A DNA stretch of 64,000 nucleotides from Taenia hydatigena (taxonomy: Eukaryota > Platyhelminthes > Cestoda > Cyclophyllidea > Taeniidae): the NCBI GenBank assembly GCA_036345935.2, contig JADWOT020000001.1, forward strand, positions 15,159,053 to 15,223,052. Reading direction: 5' to 3'. A program made the translations under genes and the position numbers. Positions 40,501-51,100 of the stretch are shown here, piece after piece (within the stretch, counting starts at the first letter, position 1; each line of letters opens with the position of its first letter). Below the pieces are notes generated by a model that saw nothing but the letters and a program-made list of their open reading frames with translations, was not told where the DNA came from and did no database searches.

Positions 40501-41033
40501 CACAGAAAGGCAATTACATGCACACGCAGTTAACGTCAGAGAGACATTCAGTTGATTCGCATATTCTATGCCGACTAATTTCTTCAGCGAAGTATTTGCT
40601 GCCACTCTGCTGCATTGCAACAACCGTACTCAACAACATAGGCAGTTGTAGGTGGAGTACAGCAAGAAATTCACATGAAGACCAAGTCGAGATGCGCATT
40701 TAACCACAAATATTGATGTTCCAACCTCGCTTGAGGATGGACCTTCATTATTAAAGGATATCCATGGACATATCAGCTTCTTGTTGAGTTTGCAAACATC
40801 CTCAATCTTTGCAATTTGAGAAGTCCTTTCTGCCAATTGCTGCAGCGTTTTGGATCCCGAACTAATTGCTCGGGGGTTCCAATTCAGTAAAAGTTTGTGA
40901 GGTAGTTAAGGCGGTTTACAAAGTTACGCGTTGGTTTCAGAATTCAGCAGTACGTGAGCCAGCTCCTCCTGTAGTGTGTATGAATATTGCGCACACATGA
41001 CGCAAGTGACTACTAAGAAACTTGTCGAATTGC
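37525..41033 (-). repeat. composite repeat element, copy C (truncated at both ends)
   Basis: It follows copy B in the same orientation after about 75 bases that include an undetermined base at 37523. X lacks its outer 670 bases relative to B. The first beta arm is at about 38880-39290 and alpha at about 40500-40900. The second arm starts at about 40900 but stops at 41033, where sequence like 8065-8597 takes over. Gamma is absent. Confidence 0.86.
40630..40836 (-). pseudogene. alpha-segment frame, copy C (unknown protein)
   Basis: Homologous to 36260-36445, with the same start AERTSQIAKIEDVCKLN. In C the frame continues into a cysteine-containing tail because a short deletion (about 20 bases relative to B, near 40657) joins it to a different downstream phase. 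No family is recognised. Confidence 0.35.
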
Positions 41034-41502
41034 CAAAATAACTGTGTCTGCTTTTAAGACAACTTCCATAGAGCAGAATGTGTAACACATAGACAAGAAG
41101 TAGGCTCGGGTCAAGTCACGATTCTAATCATTCCTGCTAAACTGCAGCTTTGACTCGTGATTTTCCACCCATTTTGAAATGACTCGTTTTTAGCAGCAAT
41201 GCGGACACAGCAACATTAGACCGCAGTTCCCGAATGAAATGTCGGTCTGCCCTAAGACAAGGGCACAAGACTTTGCAGAATTGCGGGTCTAACCAACGAC
41301 GCACGGTGCTACAACTTGTGCTGATCTGACTTATGAATAAAATGGCAGATAGACAACTGTGACAGATTCACACACTTGGCTCATCGTTATTGCAGTGATT
41401 AATTAGGCAACGAGGTGGGCGGCCCGACGAACTGTGCCTATATAATTTCGACCAGATCAACGACTGCGCACACACATCATTGTCGAAAACTGTTTTGTTG
41501 AT
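41033..41502 (+). repeat. duplicated segment, copy 2
   Basis: Homologous to 8065-8597 in the same orientation, with a loss of about 90 bases and a GC-rich insertion. It begins precisely at the broken end of the beta arm of element C, so the two repeats were joined by one event. Confidence 0.88.
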
Positions 41503-42527
41503 TGCATAGAACAAAGTTCTGACGTGTAGTGTAATTTATTTTTGCAAAGCTAAACAACCTTCATGTTCTGTGTCCACCATGATGCTCTAGTTGAAGGCGA
41601 CGTTTTAGGTACTACGATAGATTTGAGACGGAAAACAAAGTAACAACTTACTGCCGTCACTCGAGCAGCATGTGAGAAGTGAAGGCTTAGCTCCGGTCCT
41701 TACTAATCAGCAGTTGATGTCTTGACCATGAGAATGCTCTGACACGTTTGAGACAAGTAGTAGAACGGTTTTCGCATGTAAACCACGATCTATGTAGAAC
41801 AGCATTATTAAGCTCAATTTGCTCATTTGTCACAATTTAAGCCTGGAAGGTATTTCGCAGAGGGTTCATTTCTTAAAGTACCTCTTCGTGATGGGAACAT
41901 TACATTTCATTTGCCCGATCTAAGATAGTTTATCTATTTTTCCGTTGATGAGTATGGTGAACTTGGATTTTGCCTAGCATGTACATGCTAGCAGAGCAAT
42001 GCCACTTATCTACCTTTTAGAAGAATGATAGGGCAACTTGCGGTATTTGGTCATTTGTACTCAGTATAAACTGCGTCTAGAGGCTCCTAGTGGTATTATT
42101 CTTCTCTCCTTGCTGCACTTACTCGTGGGAGGCGTCCACCGCCCTTACTAATGTCGTGTCAAAGCGCTGACAGTTTTTCAAGCGACTTGGCGTCTGAAGA
42201 GGACCATCTCCATAGCAGCGAGTATCCACAATAAAGTTAGCAATGCCTCTGTAAAGGTAGGCTTTAAGCGATATCTCTTTTGGTTAGAACATTTTCAATA
42301 AACGTGACAGATGGTCGACTTAGAAACCAAAAAATACGAAGAAGTGGTTAAGATAACTTGGATTGAATAAGGAAGCAAATGTATAGAAGGGTGTTGGCTG
42401 CGAGTAGCAGAAAGGGTTGAGAGGAAAAAGGAAATTATGAAAAGGTTATGCTGCAATGGTCTGGGTTGGTAAATAAATTGCTGACGCTGGTACAATGCTT
42501 GGGGTCCCTGGCTCACTCCATTGCATT

Positions 42528-42761
42528 TCACCGATTCATATTCACTTTATTCCCATCCGCCTTCTTCATTTGTGCCATTTCGTCAATCAGCAACTCGCTA
42601 CTGGTAATGTGAGTCGGCTGTGCGCTTAGGTTATCCCCCTTGTTCATGGCTATCACTGCGGCCCCAACGAGGGTACTGCAGATGTCATCTGCGTTCCCTG
42701 CTAATTGCGGAACGGTTGTATAGGCTTCATTGCCTTGATGAATAGAAACAAAAAATGCCTT
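42528..42761 (-). other. coding-like open frame, unidentified
   Basis: A 77-codon minus-strand frame without stops, opened by a TAG at 42762-42764. It includes the segment AGNADDICSTLVGAAVIAMN and ends with a lysine-rich tail and TGA. It has no early ATG. It may be an exon or a pseudogene piece related to the chromo-like exon just upstream on the same strand. The family is not recognised. Confidence 0.25.
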
Positions 42762-42896
42762 CTACGCCAAGTATCAAGACGCGGTCCATATTTGGTCACA
42801 ATAAATTCAATGGTCTAGGTTTCGTGGTCTCCACCGACCTTCGATGATGTCTCCTCTTTTCATGCCATCTTTTCTTTTGCTAACTATAAATCCTGT

Positions 42897-42997
42897 TTAG
42901 GGAGAAGCGTCCTCGATGCCATGGAAATGGACGAGGAAAGACATAGGATTTATTGTAGACTCAGTTGCATCAAAGACTTGCAAAATAAATGAATCAT
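42897..42997 (-). pseudogene. possible chromo-barrel (MRG15/MSL3-like) exon fragment
   Basis: After a good acceptor (TGCTGTTTGCTTCCAG, ending at 42998) the frame reads DSFILQVFDATES, then PMSFLVHFHGIEDASP, then a stop. The pattern of an I-x-x-V strand followed by FLVHFHG resembles the chromo-barrel of MRG15/MSL3 proteins, where the strand is usually followed by W and then WDEW. Here those tryptophans are replaced and the frame stops at once, with no donor. It is most likely a decayed copy. The match is short and made from memory of the family, so it is tentative. Confidence 0.3.
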
Positions 42998-42999
42998 CT

Positions 43000-44585
43000 G
43001 GAAGCAAACAGCATGGATGAGACGATGGATCACTTAACCTAGAGGTGTAGCATGAAGATGCACAATGTGAGGATGTCATTGCTAATCAACAAGAAGCTTT
43101 TAATGCTGTGGGGTCACGCGGATCCCTTAGCGCTCCTCGGACTCGACCTTGACGAGGTGGTTTGAAGCAGGTGTTCACGTTGAAGAAGACAACTACATCG
43201 TTACTCTAGGTCCATATGGGATCGCTCACAAATGTCATTATTGGAAGTCGGGACAACTTGAAGGGCTCACTGCAATTCATCACTGATGGCGGTTAGAGTG
43301 TGTGGTATGATTGGGTTTGTATTCGTGTTCCGCTCGGTTGTGCGCGACATGTTGCGTTTTGCTCGAAATGAGGCAAATTTGCAGCACGTCTGTGTTGCCA
43401 GTTCCCTCTGCGTCTGCTATGCATTCGATCAGGCTCTATTTGCCATAAAATTGATAAAATTAGGACAAAGAGGCAATTCGAAACCTGCATTTCAATTTGA
43501 GTGGCGATAATTTTTTAAGTCCGTGCCAGATTTCCACCCTATTTTTCGAGCTGTCGATTTAACAATCTCAGTCCTCAGATTCGGCAGAATGAAATGCCAA
43601 AGAGGTAATATGTTTGGAAGTTGATTGCCGTGCCATCTGAGAAATTCGTATCTTTTGGCTCCTTGCCTCTCCTTTACTTTCTATGCAAAATTGATTCCTA
43701 CACCAACGGTATCACCTCCTCAATACCAAGAATATTACACTGACTTAGGCTGAAGGGGACTGACGGACATGCCAAATTAAGGTTACTTGGAACTACGGAA
43801 TTGGCATCAAAAGTGAGTTTCTCATTTAATCATCCCATCCTTTATCAAATTATCCGCCTGCTTGCTCATCCGTCTGTCCACGAACTGATTCAAAACTCAA
43901 CCGAATGAAATAAACCCCAAAAGCAACAGGTCTTCATCGAGTTGTGAATTGCTGTGCCGCTTGAGGTTGATTGTACAGTCAAAATTGCAAATGGTTGCAA
44001 TTCGACACCATGCGTCCACCATCAACGCAATGGTCAGCACTAACATTTGACTTACCGTATTGCAGTCAAAATGACTTAAATGGGATAGGGAGTAGTCTAC
44101 ACAAGTACGCATCTTCTAATGTGACAGAGGAAATTCCAAAAGCGTCAGGGCATGATCTTTACACACTTATCAATTGTTATGACGATTGAAGTATAGCTTC
44201 TCATAATGCCAATGCATGAACAATGCCTATTCTGACAAATAAGCTCTCAAATTCTTTAAAAAGGACTGAAATGCCAAATCCAGCTTGGCATTTGCAAGGC
44301 ATAACGAGGGAAATAGTAAAATTTAATGCGCGTCAATTAAGTGCCTGCATAACTAATATTCCTATGCATTTGGTCAGCGGACGAATGCCATAATGCTTGG
44401 CTCATTTCCTCTTGCTGGAAAAACACAAGGAATCAGTTTCAGACGTCTTTTTATATCACTGATTTTTGCCAGTACCTCCATACGCCTTTACTATTATTGA
44501 AACGGAGTTCGTGCGCTGATTTCTGATGCGAAATAATTGCGCCTATGGCTTGAGCGTGGATCGGAGTCAAACTAGACGGCGTTGG
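43000..44585. other. gene-free stretch, nothing recognised
   Basis: Only short frames and no recognisable repeat from elsewhere in the window. Confidence 0.35.
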
Positions 44586-44589
44586 TGGC

Positions 44590-44930
44590 AGATAACGAGA
44601 CACTGACCATTCCTTGAGCATTTCTCATGCATCTATTATTTAAAGAGGGTTTGATAAAAGCAACTACCAAGCTCCCCAAGGCACATAGGGATTCATTCGC
44701 GGCTATCGTGATTTAATGCCGAGACAGCCCGTTGGTCGTGAAGAAGAGTGTGTCCAACATATTTGTTAGATTGTCACTTCAACTCTCAAAGCCGACTATG
44801 CTAGGATGGGAGAAGGATGTCGCCTCTACAGTTGCAATAATAATGCAGACAACACATTGGACGTAAGAGAATGCCACCATATGTGGGAAGATATGTTTCT
44901 GGGTGAGGGCTAGTGCACAACTTTCCTTGT
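44590..44930 (+). repeat. isolated gamma fragment of the composite repeat
   Basis: It matches gamma of copy A (from about 15050) in the same orientation, from CCTTGAGCATTTCTCATG through GTCACTTCAACTCTCAAAGC to GGGTGAGGGCTAGTG. That last stretch is found in B but deleted in A. No arms or X segment are next to it. Confidence 0.8.
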
Positions 44931-45656
44931 CTTAAATTCGCATTTCACATTGCTGAATCAGATTGTGAGCATAGCGCAAAGAAAGACTCAAAATAAGCAA
45001 ATCTCGGTACGGACTTAACAATTCAAACTGCCTATTTGTTCAGGTTTTCCATACTTGAGGAGCATATAGGCCAAATCAGGTGCAATGGAAACAACCAACA
45101 CGGTGGTGCTGCAAACATGCCACCGAGAAAAGCATCAAACCCGAAATCAAACCATGGCATTGCCACTACATCCTCCCTTCAACCCATCCCACCAACACCC
45201 ACGTACTGCCCACCTCCCACTAGTTCTCACTCCCAACTCCAACCGCCCTTCCATCGCGCCAGCTTCCAACGCCACGTCATTCCTCACTACCGACGCCAAA
45301 CAAGCCCAACCAATTCACCTGCGCTTTGCTCGTGCCAAGGTACCTCTTAAACAACCAAACTCAACCACACAGTAGCTAACACATTCAACACTTGCTTTCA
45401 CCAACTTTGCATCAATGACTCTCCTATCTCTTGGCTTACGCGAACACATCCACTGCGTCGATATTCCACACCCAATCCCTCCTCTCTCAATGACCCACCC
45501 CTCTCCAACGCTCCTCCAACCTGAAGAGTAAGATACACCATTTCCCAAAGACTCGTTCACACACACAAAAACACATTCAAAGGTGACTGCAAAAGCACCA
45601 ATCGTTCGGTCATTCCCCAGTAGCCTAAGCGGAAAACATACAATCGTCTTTGCAGT

Positions 45657-45672
45657 GGCCCTCAAAAGAGTC
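45657..45672 (-). terminator. degenerate histone 3' stem-loop of the H2A gene
   Basis: On the minus strand, 68 bases after the H2A stop, stands GACTCTTTTGAGGGCC. It matches 13 of 16 positions of the animal replication-dependent histone hairpin GGCTCTTTTCAGAGCC. Five of six stem positions can pair (one G-U), with loop TTTG. A purine-rich stretch (CAAAGACG) follows and may correspond to the downstream U7-binding element. A near-identical element follows H2B at 47360-47375. Confidence 0.55.
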
Positions 45673-45740
45673 GTTGTCACGTTTATGGTTGCAGCAGACT
45701 CATCAAGTCAGTCCAGTGGTCAGTAAGACACTTGGTCGAC

Positions 45741-46127
45741 CTACTCCTTACTGCCCACCGGCTTCTCCGTCTTCTTCGGCAGCAGCACCGCCTGAATGTT
45801 AGGCAGCACACCAGCCTGCGCAATGGTCACACCACCCAACAACTTGTTCAACTCCTCATCGTTGCGGATGGCCAACTGTAGGTGACGAAAAATGATGCAC
45901 GTCTTCTTGTTGCCGCGCGCTGCATTACTCGCCAACTCCAACACCTCGGCAACCAGGTGTTCTAGCACAGCTGCCTGGTAGACCGGTGCTCCAGCACCCA
46001 CACGCTCCGCGTAGTTGCCACGACGCAACAGACGATGCGCTCGACCCACCGGGAACTGCAGACCTGCCCGCGCCGACCTCGTCTTCGCTTTGGCTCGTGA
46101 CTTGCCACCTTTGCCTCTTCCACCCAT
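45741..46127 (-). CDS. histone H2A, divergent
   Basis: An intronless 128-residue core histone that pairs with H2B in the nucleosome. The chosen ATG at 46127 gives the family start [19 protein letters not shown]; the frame can be read further upstream only from a non-ATG codon. The histone fold is complete ([46 protein letters not shown]), and the acidic-patch residues E56, E61, E64 and D90-E92 (human numbering) are kept. Several nearly invariant positions differ: V30A, L51Q, Y57H, G67S, D72G, R77C and P80F. R77 and P80 lie in the L2 loop, where R77 normally enters the DNA minor groove. R77C is a single C-to-T change in a CpG. The gene may be a divergent variant or one beginning to decay. Promoter elements and a 3' hairpin are present. 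Confidence 0.93.
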   Translation of the reverse strand: MGGRGKGGKSRAKAKTRSARAGLQFPVGRAHRLLRRGNYAERVGAGAPVYQAAVLEHLVAEVLELASNAARGNKKTCIIFRHLQLAIRNDEELNKLLGGVTIAQAGVLPNIQAVLLPKKTEKPVGSKE

Positions 46128-46207
46128 TCTTCTCTTCTCGCCCCGTCGACACACTAAACAACAAACCGATTGAAGCGTGATTCCGTCACATACCGGACTG
46201 CTTCCGC

Positions 46208-46215
46208 CTTATAGG
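46208..46215 (-). promoter_or_regulatory. TATA box of the H2A gene
   Basis: CCTATAAG on the minus strand, 81 bases upstream of the ATG. This fits a short 5' leader, as usual for replication-dependent histone genes. Confidence 0.6.
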
Positions 46216-46244
46216 CACATTTATCGCATTGAGGCACACTTCTT

Positions 46245-46316
46245 ATTGGCCACAGAGCAGTCTAACCAATTTGCACATCCCATTGGTTCGCCAACGTCAA
46301 CGCCCTCTGCCATTGG
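46245..46316 (-). promoter_or_regulatory. CCAAT box cluster upstream of H2A
   Basis: Three CCAAT motifs on the minus strand (46245-46249, 46282-46286, 46312-46316) and one in reverse orientation (46266-46270) fall within 72 bases, 30-110 bases upstream of the TATA box. Clustered CCAAT boxes are typical of histone promoters. Confidence 0.55.
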
Positions 46317-47359
46317 TTGTTTACTAATTATCCTGCTGCAATGAATAGGTGACTGCGCTTTGCCTGACTAGATTGTGTGCGGGAGAAGCTATGTAATTTT
46401 ATTCAAAACTCTCACCTCAGATGACCTGCATTTCATCGATTTCGCATGCACTGCAACACCATACACCCATACACCCTAAATCGCCCTAGTTAGCTGTGCC
46501 AGAAAAGGACAGTGGATAACGCAATGGGCAGATAGCTTTCGTATATACCTAATTTGCTTTTACGTTGTATTCCTGACATGTGCAGTTAGGTTTCCTTCAA
46601 TTTCCCTCTTTATTCTTCTGCTAATTATTTACTTGATAGTGTTTCCTATTTAGTTTGACAAATGCTGTTATAGCATCTACATTTACGTGTACAGGCGTGG
46701 TGGCTAAAATGACGCCTATTCCGAAGGCAGCAACTGCAGTAAAGTTGGTGCACAAAACTGCTGAAAATGCCACAAGCTATCAATTGTTTAATATTGCGGA
46801 CATTATAAATAGCATTAAGAATAGCCGTTCATTGTGGACAACTGCTTCTCAAGCGCTTTCTCATGTAATAGATGGAGGCAGTGGCAAACAATTCGAACCC
46901 ATCCTAATTTAACAAAACGCTACCAACCACGAACAATCGCGCCACCATAATTCAGGTAAAACCACCTGACCACGCCCAAATTTAATACACTCAGTTTGCA
47001 CGTCCCCAACTTACTGAAGTAGAAGACAGCCTTTTGACTCACCGACTAAGTATTATCCTTCTATGACAACACCGAGAAACACGAGCACTGAAAACACTCA
47101 ATCCAGCACAAAGCTTGATTCCCTTTCTTCTTTTCATCGTTGACCTCCATAATGACCCCCACACGGGTTACTATATCCCACTCTCCTCCACCGACTTCCC
47201 CTGCCCTACAACTAGTGGTGACCACCGCCCACACTGACACCAGCACCCCGACAGCACCAAGACAGTGGGAACGAGGACCAGACAGAATACGAGGAAGTAG
47301 CAGCGAAATGCATATTTTTGTCAACAACGATCAAAAATAAATGCGGTGGTGGTGTTGGT

Positions 47360-47375
47360 GGCCCTCAACGGGGTC
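47360..47375 (-). terminator. histone 3' element of the H2B gene, strongly diverged
   Basis: GACCCCGTTGAGGGCC on the minus strand, 114 bases after the H2B stop, matches the H2A element at 13 of 16 positions and shares the following AC. As a stem it is weaker. An alternative hairpin, CCCTC paired with GAGGG, also spans this site. No AATAAA signal is visible downstream of either histone gene. Confidence 0.4.
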
Positions 47376-47489
47376 GAGGGATTCGTTCACTCACAGGGCG
47401 ACGTCAAGTGGGCTGCAATGGAGTGAAGCAGAGCGTTGCTAGTCAGCAGCAGCACCAGCAACGCCCGCAACACTCCACATCCAACCCAT

Positions 47490-47858
47490 CTACTTAGAGC
47501 CCGTGTACTTGGTCACGGCCTTCGTGCCCTCCGACACCGCATGCTTCGCCAACTCACCAGGCAGCAGAAGACGCACAGCAGTCTGAATCTCTCTGCTCGT
47601 GATTGTCGACTTCTTGTTGTAGTGCGCCAACCGACTCGACTCAGCAGCGATTCGCTCGAAGATGTCGTTCACAAAGGAATTCATGATGGACATCGCCTTC
47701 GACGAGATAGCCGTGTCCGGATGTACCTGGCGCAACACCTTGTAGATGTAGATGGCGTAGCTCTCCTTCCTCCGTCTCTTCTTTGCCTTGTCCGTCTTCC
47801 GCACCTTCACCTTCAACGCCTTCTTTGCAGCTTTGCCTGACACTACTTTAGGAGCCAT
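47490..47858 (-). CDS. histone H2B
   Basis: An intronless 122-residue core histone. The flatworm-like start [14 protein letters not shown] is followed by a basic tail and a nearly canonical fold: [76 protein letters not shown]. The ubiquitination lysine in AVTKYT is kept. The only notable core change is A for G in HPDTGISS. The ATG at 47858 is the only reasonable start. The gene lies 1.36 kb upstream of H2A in the same direction, not in the usual divergent pair, and no H1, H3 or H4 gene is in the window. A TATA box and CCAAT motifs lie upstream. Confidence 0.97.
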   Translation of the reverse strand: MAPKVVSGKAAKKALKVKVRKTDKAKKRRRKESYAIYIYKVLRQVHPDTAISSKAMSIMNSFVNDIFERIAAESSRLAHYNKKSTITSREIQTAVRLLLPGELAKHAVSEGTKAVTKYTGSK

Positions 47859-47929
47859 GACGACCTTCTCTTGCCCTAATTGTCAGTGAAACGAAACAAT
47901 TCACGTCGGAAATGCCGCCATCAAGGTTA

Positions 47930-47937
47930 CTTATAGA
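47930..47937 (-). promoter_or_regulatory. TATA box of the H2B gene
   Basis: TCTATAAG on the minus strand, 72 bases upstream of the ATG. CCAAT motifs in inverted orientation lie at 47994-47998 and 48112-48116. Confidence 0.55.
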
Positions 47938-48119
47938 CAAATCTCCACCACTATCACTGGCAAAGTTCGAGTTATCAATGGCTCAGACAACAGCCAATGA
48001 CAATAAAGAAAACAGCAAAAGCCATCTTCAAATTGGGCGTTGATAGAAGGCAAATGATGTGACGACGAACTGCACTACTTCTTTGGTGCATAGATGTCAG
48101 CCTTCCGCGAGCCAATCAA

Positions 48120-51100
48120 ACCCTAGATTTCACCGCACTCAAACACAAAAATATAACTCTTATTTATTCAAATTTATGTAACAAAACTAACCTTATTTAT
48201 AAGGCAACATATCAATTAATGCACGCACTTTAAAGAGGCATGAATACGTAGCTAGCACATTTGCAAGATTGCTAATCCTGGTTGATATTTTGAAAACAAC
48301 CACTTTAGTGGCCGAAATTGGAGTTGACATCTCTCCTGAAGCCAGATCATTGCGAAGTCCACTCATCGAATTCACTTTAATTGGGAAAGGTGATTGGCTT
48401 TATGCACATTCAAGTAATTACATTTCGCCCCATTTTTCGTAAAGTGGTAGGTTAAGAACCCTTTTATGCAGCTAAACTTTCTTCGCGTTTTAGACGAGTC
48501 AATTCACGTAATGACAGTCTGATTTATCTTTTTCACTGTGTTGTTGATGCGCTATTGGCCCCAAACTTCCAAATCAGACCAGATCCCGTCTGATTTCCAG
48601 CAAATACGGTAAGGCTGCTTCTCCTAACCATGCTTCCTTATCTCTGAGGATGGAACCCTCAACAGTTAATTATGATCTAATAGGCATGGGTCCCACCTCA
48701 ATTAGGAAAAGCACCTCAATTCACAATTCGCTGCAAAAAAGCAGTGGCCTTGACTAGGTGAACAGTTCTCTGCTTGCGGATACAAATTATGCGTAGGAAC
48801 CACACTACATCACTTGGTGAAAAGCAGCGAAAGAAGCAAATGCTACTTGAAAGTAACTTCTTATCAGTCATTTCACATGTTAGCCTTTCATTCCAGCTTG
48901 ATCGAATTGATTGGTATTGAGACGTTATGCAGCATTTTGAGCTACCATTCTGCAAAATTGGGCCTCAGGTTTGACGCATCAGACCTGTGCCTCTGCAAAA
49001 AATTACCGCATTGATTGACTTATTCAAAGGGTTCAAATAATGTACAATTCTCAAACCTTGCAAGCTTGTGCTTCGTTCGAAGTGCACGCAGTCTCGCAAT
49101 CACACGATCTTGCTGCCGCCTTTTCAGCTCTAATGGCTAGCATGAAAAGCAGCCCCGCGTACAATGGGCTAAACATTTTACAAATAGTGGAGGGTTATCA
49201 AAACAAAGGAAAATCTATGCTAAGCTAGGAGGCAAATCGTATTTCAATTCTAGCCTCGTAAATCCGTGCGTTTAGTGTCAGAACTTAAATGCAATGGTTC
49301 CATGTTGACCGAATCTCTTCAAGCCGAAAGTCTTCCCAAACCTTAGCTGGACCCATTCTCAGTCAATGGAAAGGACTGTCCATAGCAAAAGGTTGGCATG
49401 TGTTTCAGAACCTCTACCGGATGATTAACGCTAAAGGACTACTTAGTGAAGTGAAGAGTCAGTAGTCCGATCACAATGCAATTCGTCATTTTCAGCAGTC
49501 GGTTATCTCGTAAATAACCAGATGCTGTGCGTGTCTTTGGAATGCAGTTGGTCCTGCATAGCTCAGCAGCATGAACGCTTTAAAATTAGGGCCTTAATCG
49601 CTGTGGACGGATTCGTGTACCCCATATTAACATTCTAACTGATTGACGAAACTTTGAGCAACCGCTTCAGAGCCTTGTGTATCCCTGGGTTCTGCGTTAG
49701 TATGGTCATGATGAGCTGCATCAGTTTGGTAGATTTTCACAAAAACAAAAATCAAGCGACAGAAAAAAGTGCATACGATAAGTAATATCTGTTCCGTTGT
49801 GAAAGTATTTGGATCCACTTTCGGCAACACCATTTGAGGCAGAGACAAGTTAATTAGTCATGCAACGGTGGAAGAAGCAGTCCAAATCTGTGTATGTCGT
49901 GAACTCCTACCTCCAGCGAATGCTGTGAAGCACCAAACTGTGTTGCCTCATAATATCACGCCAACATTATTTATTAAAGGGTAATACCAGAGAAAATCGG
50001 ACATAGCAAACAATTTGTTGGCTTATGTTTCTGTTCGTTCAAGCAGACGCCTTCTTTTCTGAAAAGGAGAATGTATCGATTTCGTTAGCAGAATGTGCAG
50101 AAACGAGTAACATGTTTTGGTTGCTGATAAATCGCTCTTTTATTTGAATACTTTGTACAAACTGCATTTTGCATGAGCAGTTTATGTGCATAGAGAACGG
50201 TGAAATCGCATTCCAGAGCGCTCCTTTTTAAGTGCATTCAGCCTTGAATTTGCTTCCTCTGTGCTAGCACTAATCGGAAAGGTAAAACGAACGGTTGTTA
50301 GCTCATTTCACATTTCACTCACATTTCAGCTGAACAGAGAGTCATTCACTTTCCTTCGGTGGTGGCGGAAGGAGTGAAGCTGAAAATAGAATACAGGAAT
50401 GGGTCGCACAATATGCTCCCATAACAATCTATTCATCACACATTCAAAAATATTCGCATTTTCATGAAAACAATTAAGAGCCAAAAGAGACACAACATTT
50501 GAGCTATTTATGGGCGTGCATTATAATGTTGTTGAAGCATTTGTTTCAGAGTGTATGGAGTGAGACCGAAACGTAAGAGAACCCACAGAGTTGATGGAGC
50601 AACATTGAAGCGAAAGGAATTGACACGAAGAATCGGACAAATAAAAGCGCTATGTGAGCGTAAGTTAAACGGTTCTTATTCAACATAAGCTCTTCTACAA
50701 ACGCCAATTGCCAGAAGAAATGCATGTCCTGTAGAGAAGCATTCAATCACCAAAGGCGGCAATTCAGGAACTCGTTTCCATCACTGCATTTCCAATCAGT
50801 GGACGGCCCAGCCAGAGCGACAATGTCAGCTTTGTAAAACTGAACCTCTGTTTGCTAGCATAAACATTTGAGGACAATCTTTTCATACATGGGGACAGGA
50901 ACAAGGGCAGGGTGACTCGTAAGCCAATTCCACAGTGCTGATTGATGGCTAAGGTGATGCAACACACTCTCTAACCTGGTGCGCTATCGATTACACCAGT
51001 GGAATGCATACGAATTTGGCATTGGGAATCCCCTGCAATGTGTCGCTGTGACCTGAGAACAGCTCGTTTTGGCCAAGTGGCAAACCTCTTCGACCAATGA

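Noticed and set aside
45036..45680. Frames of about 100-120 codons on both strands downstream of H2A
   Set aside because: The plus-strand sequence is C-rich and G-poor, which removes stops. The minus frame overlaps the H2A 3' hairpin region and resembles nothing.
46655..46912. Plus-strand frame of 85 codons between H2A and H2B
   Set aside because: It begins with a non-ATG codon, has no homology and no splice sites, and lies in the spacer upstream of H2A.
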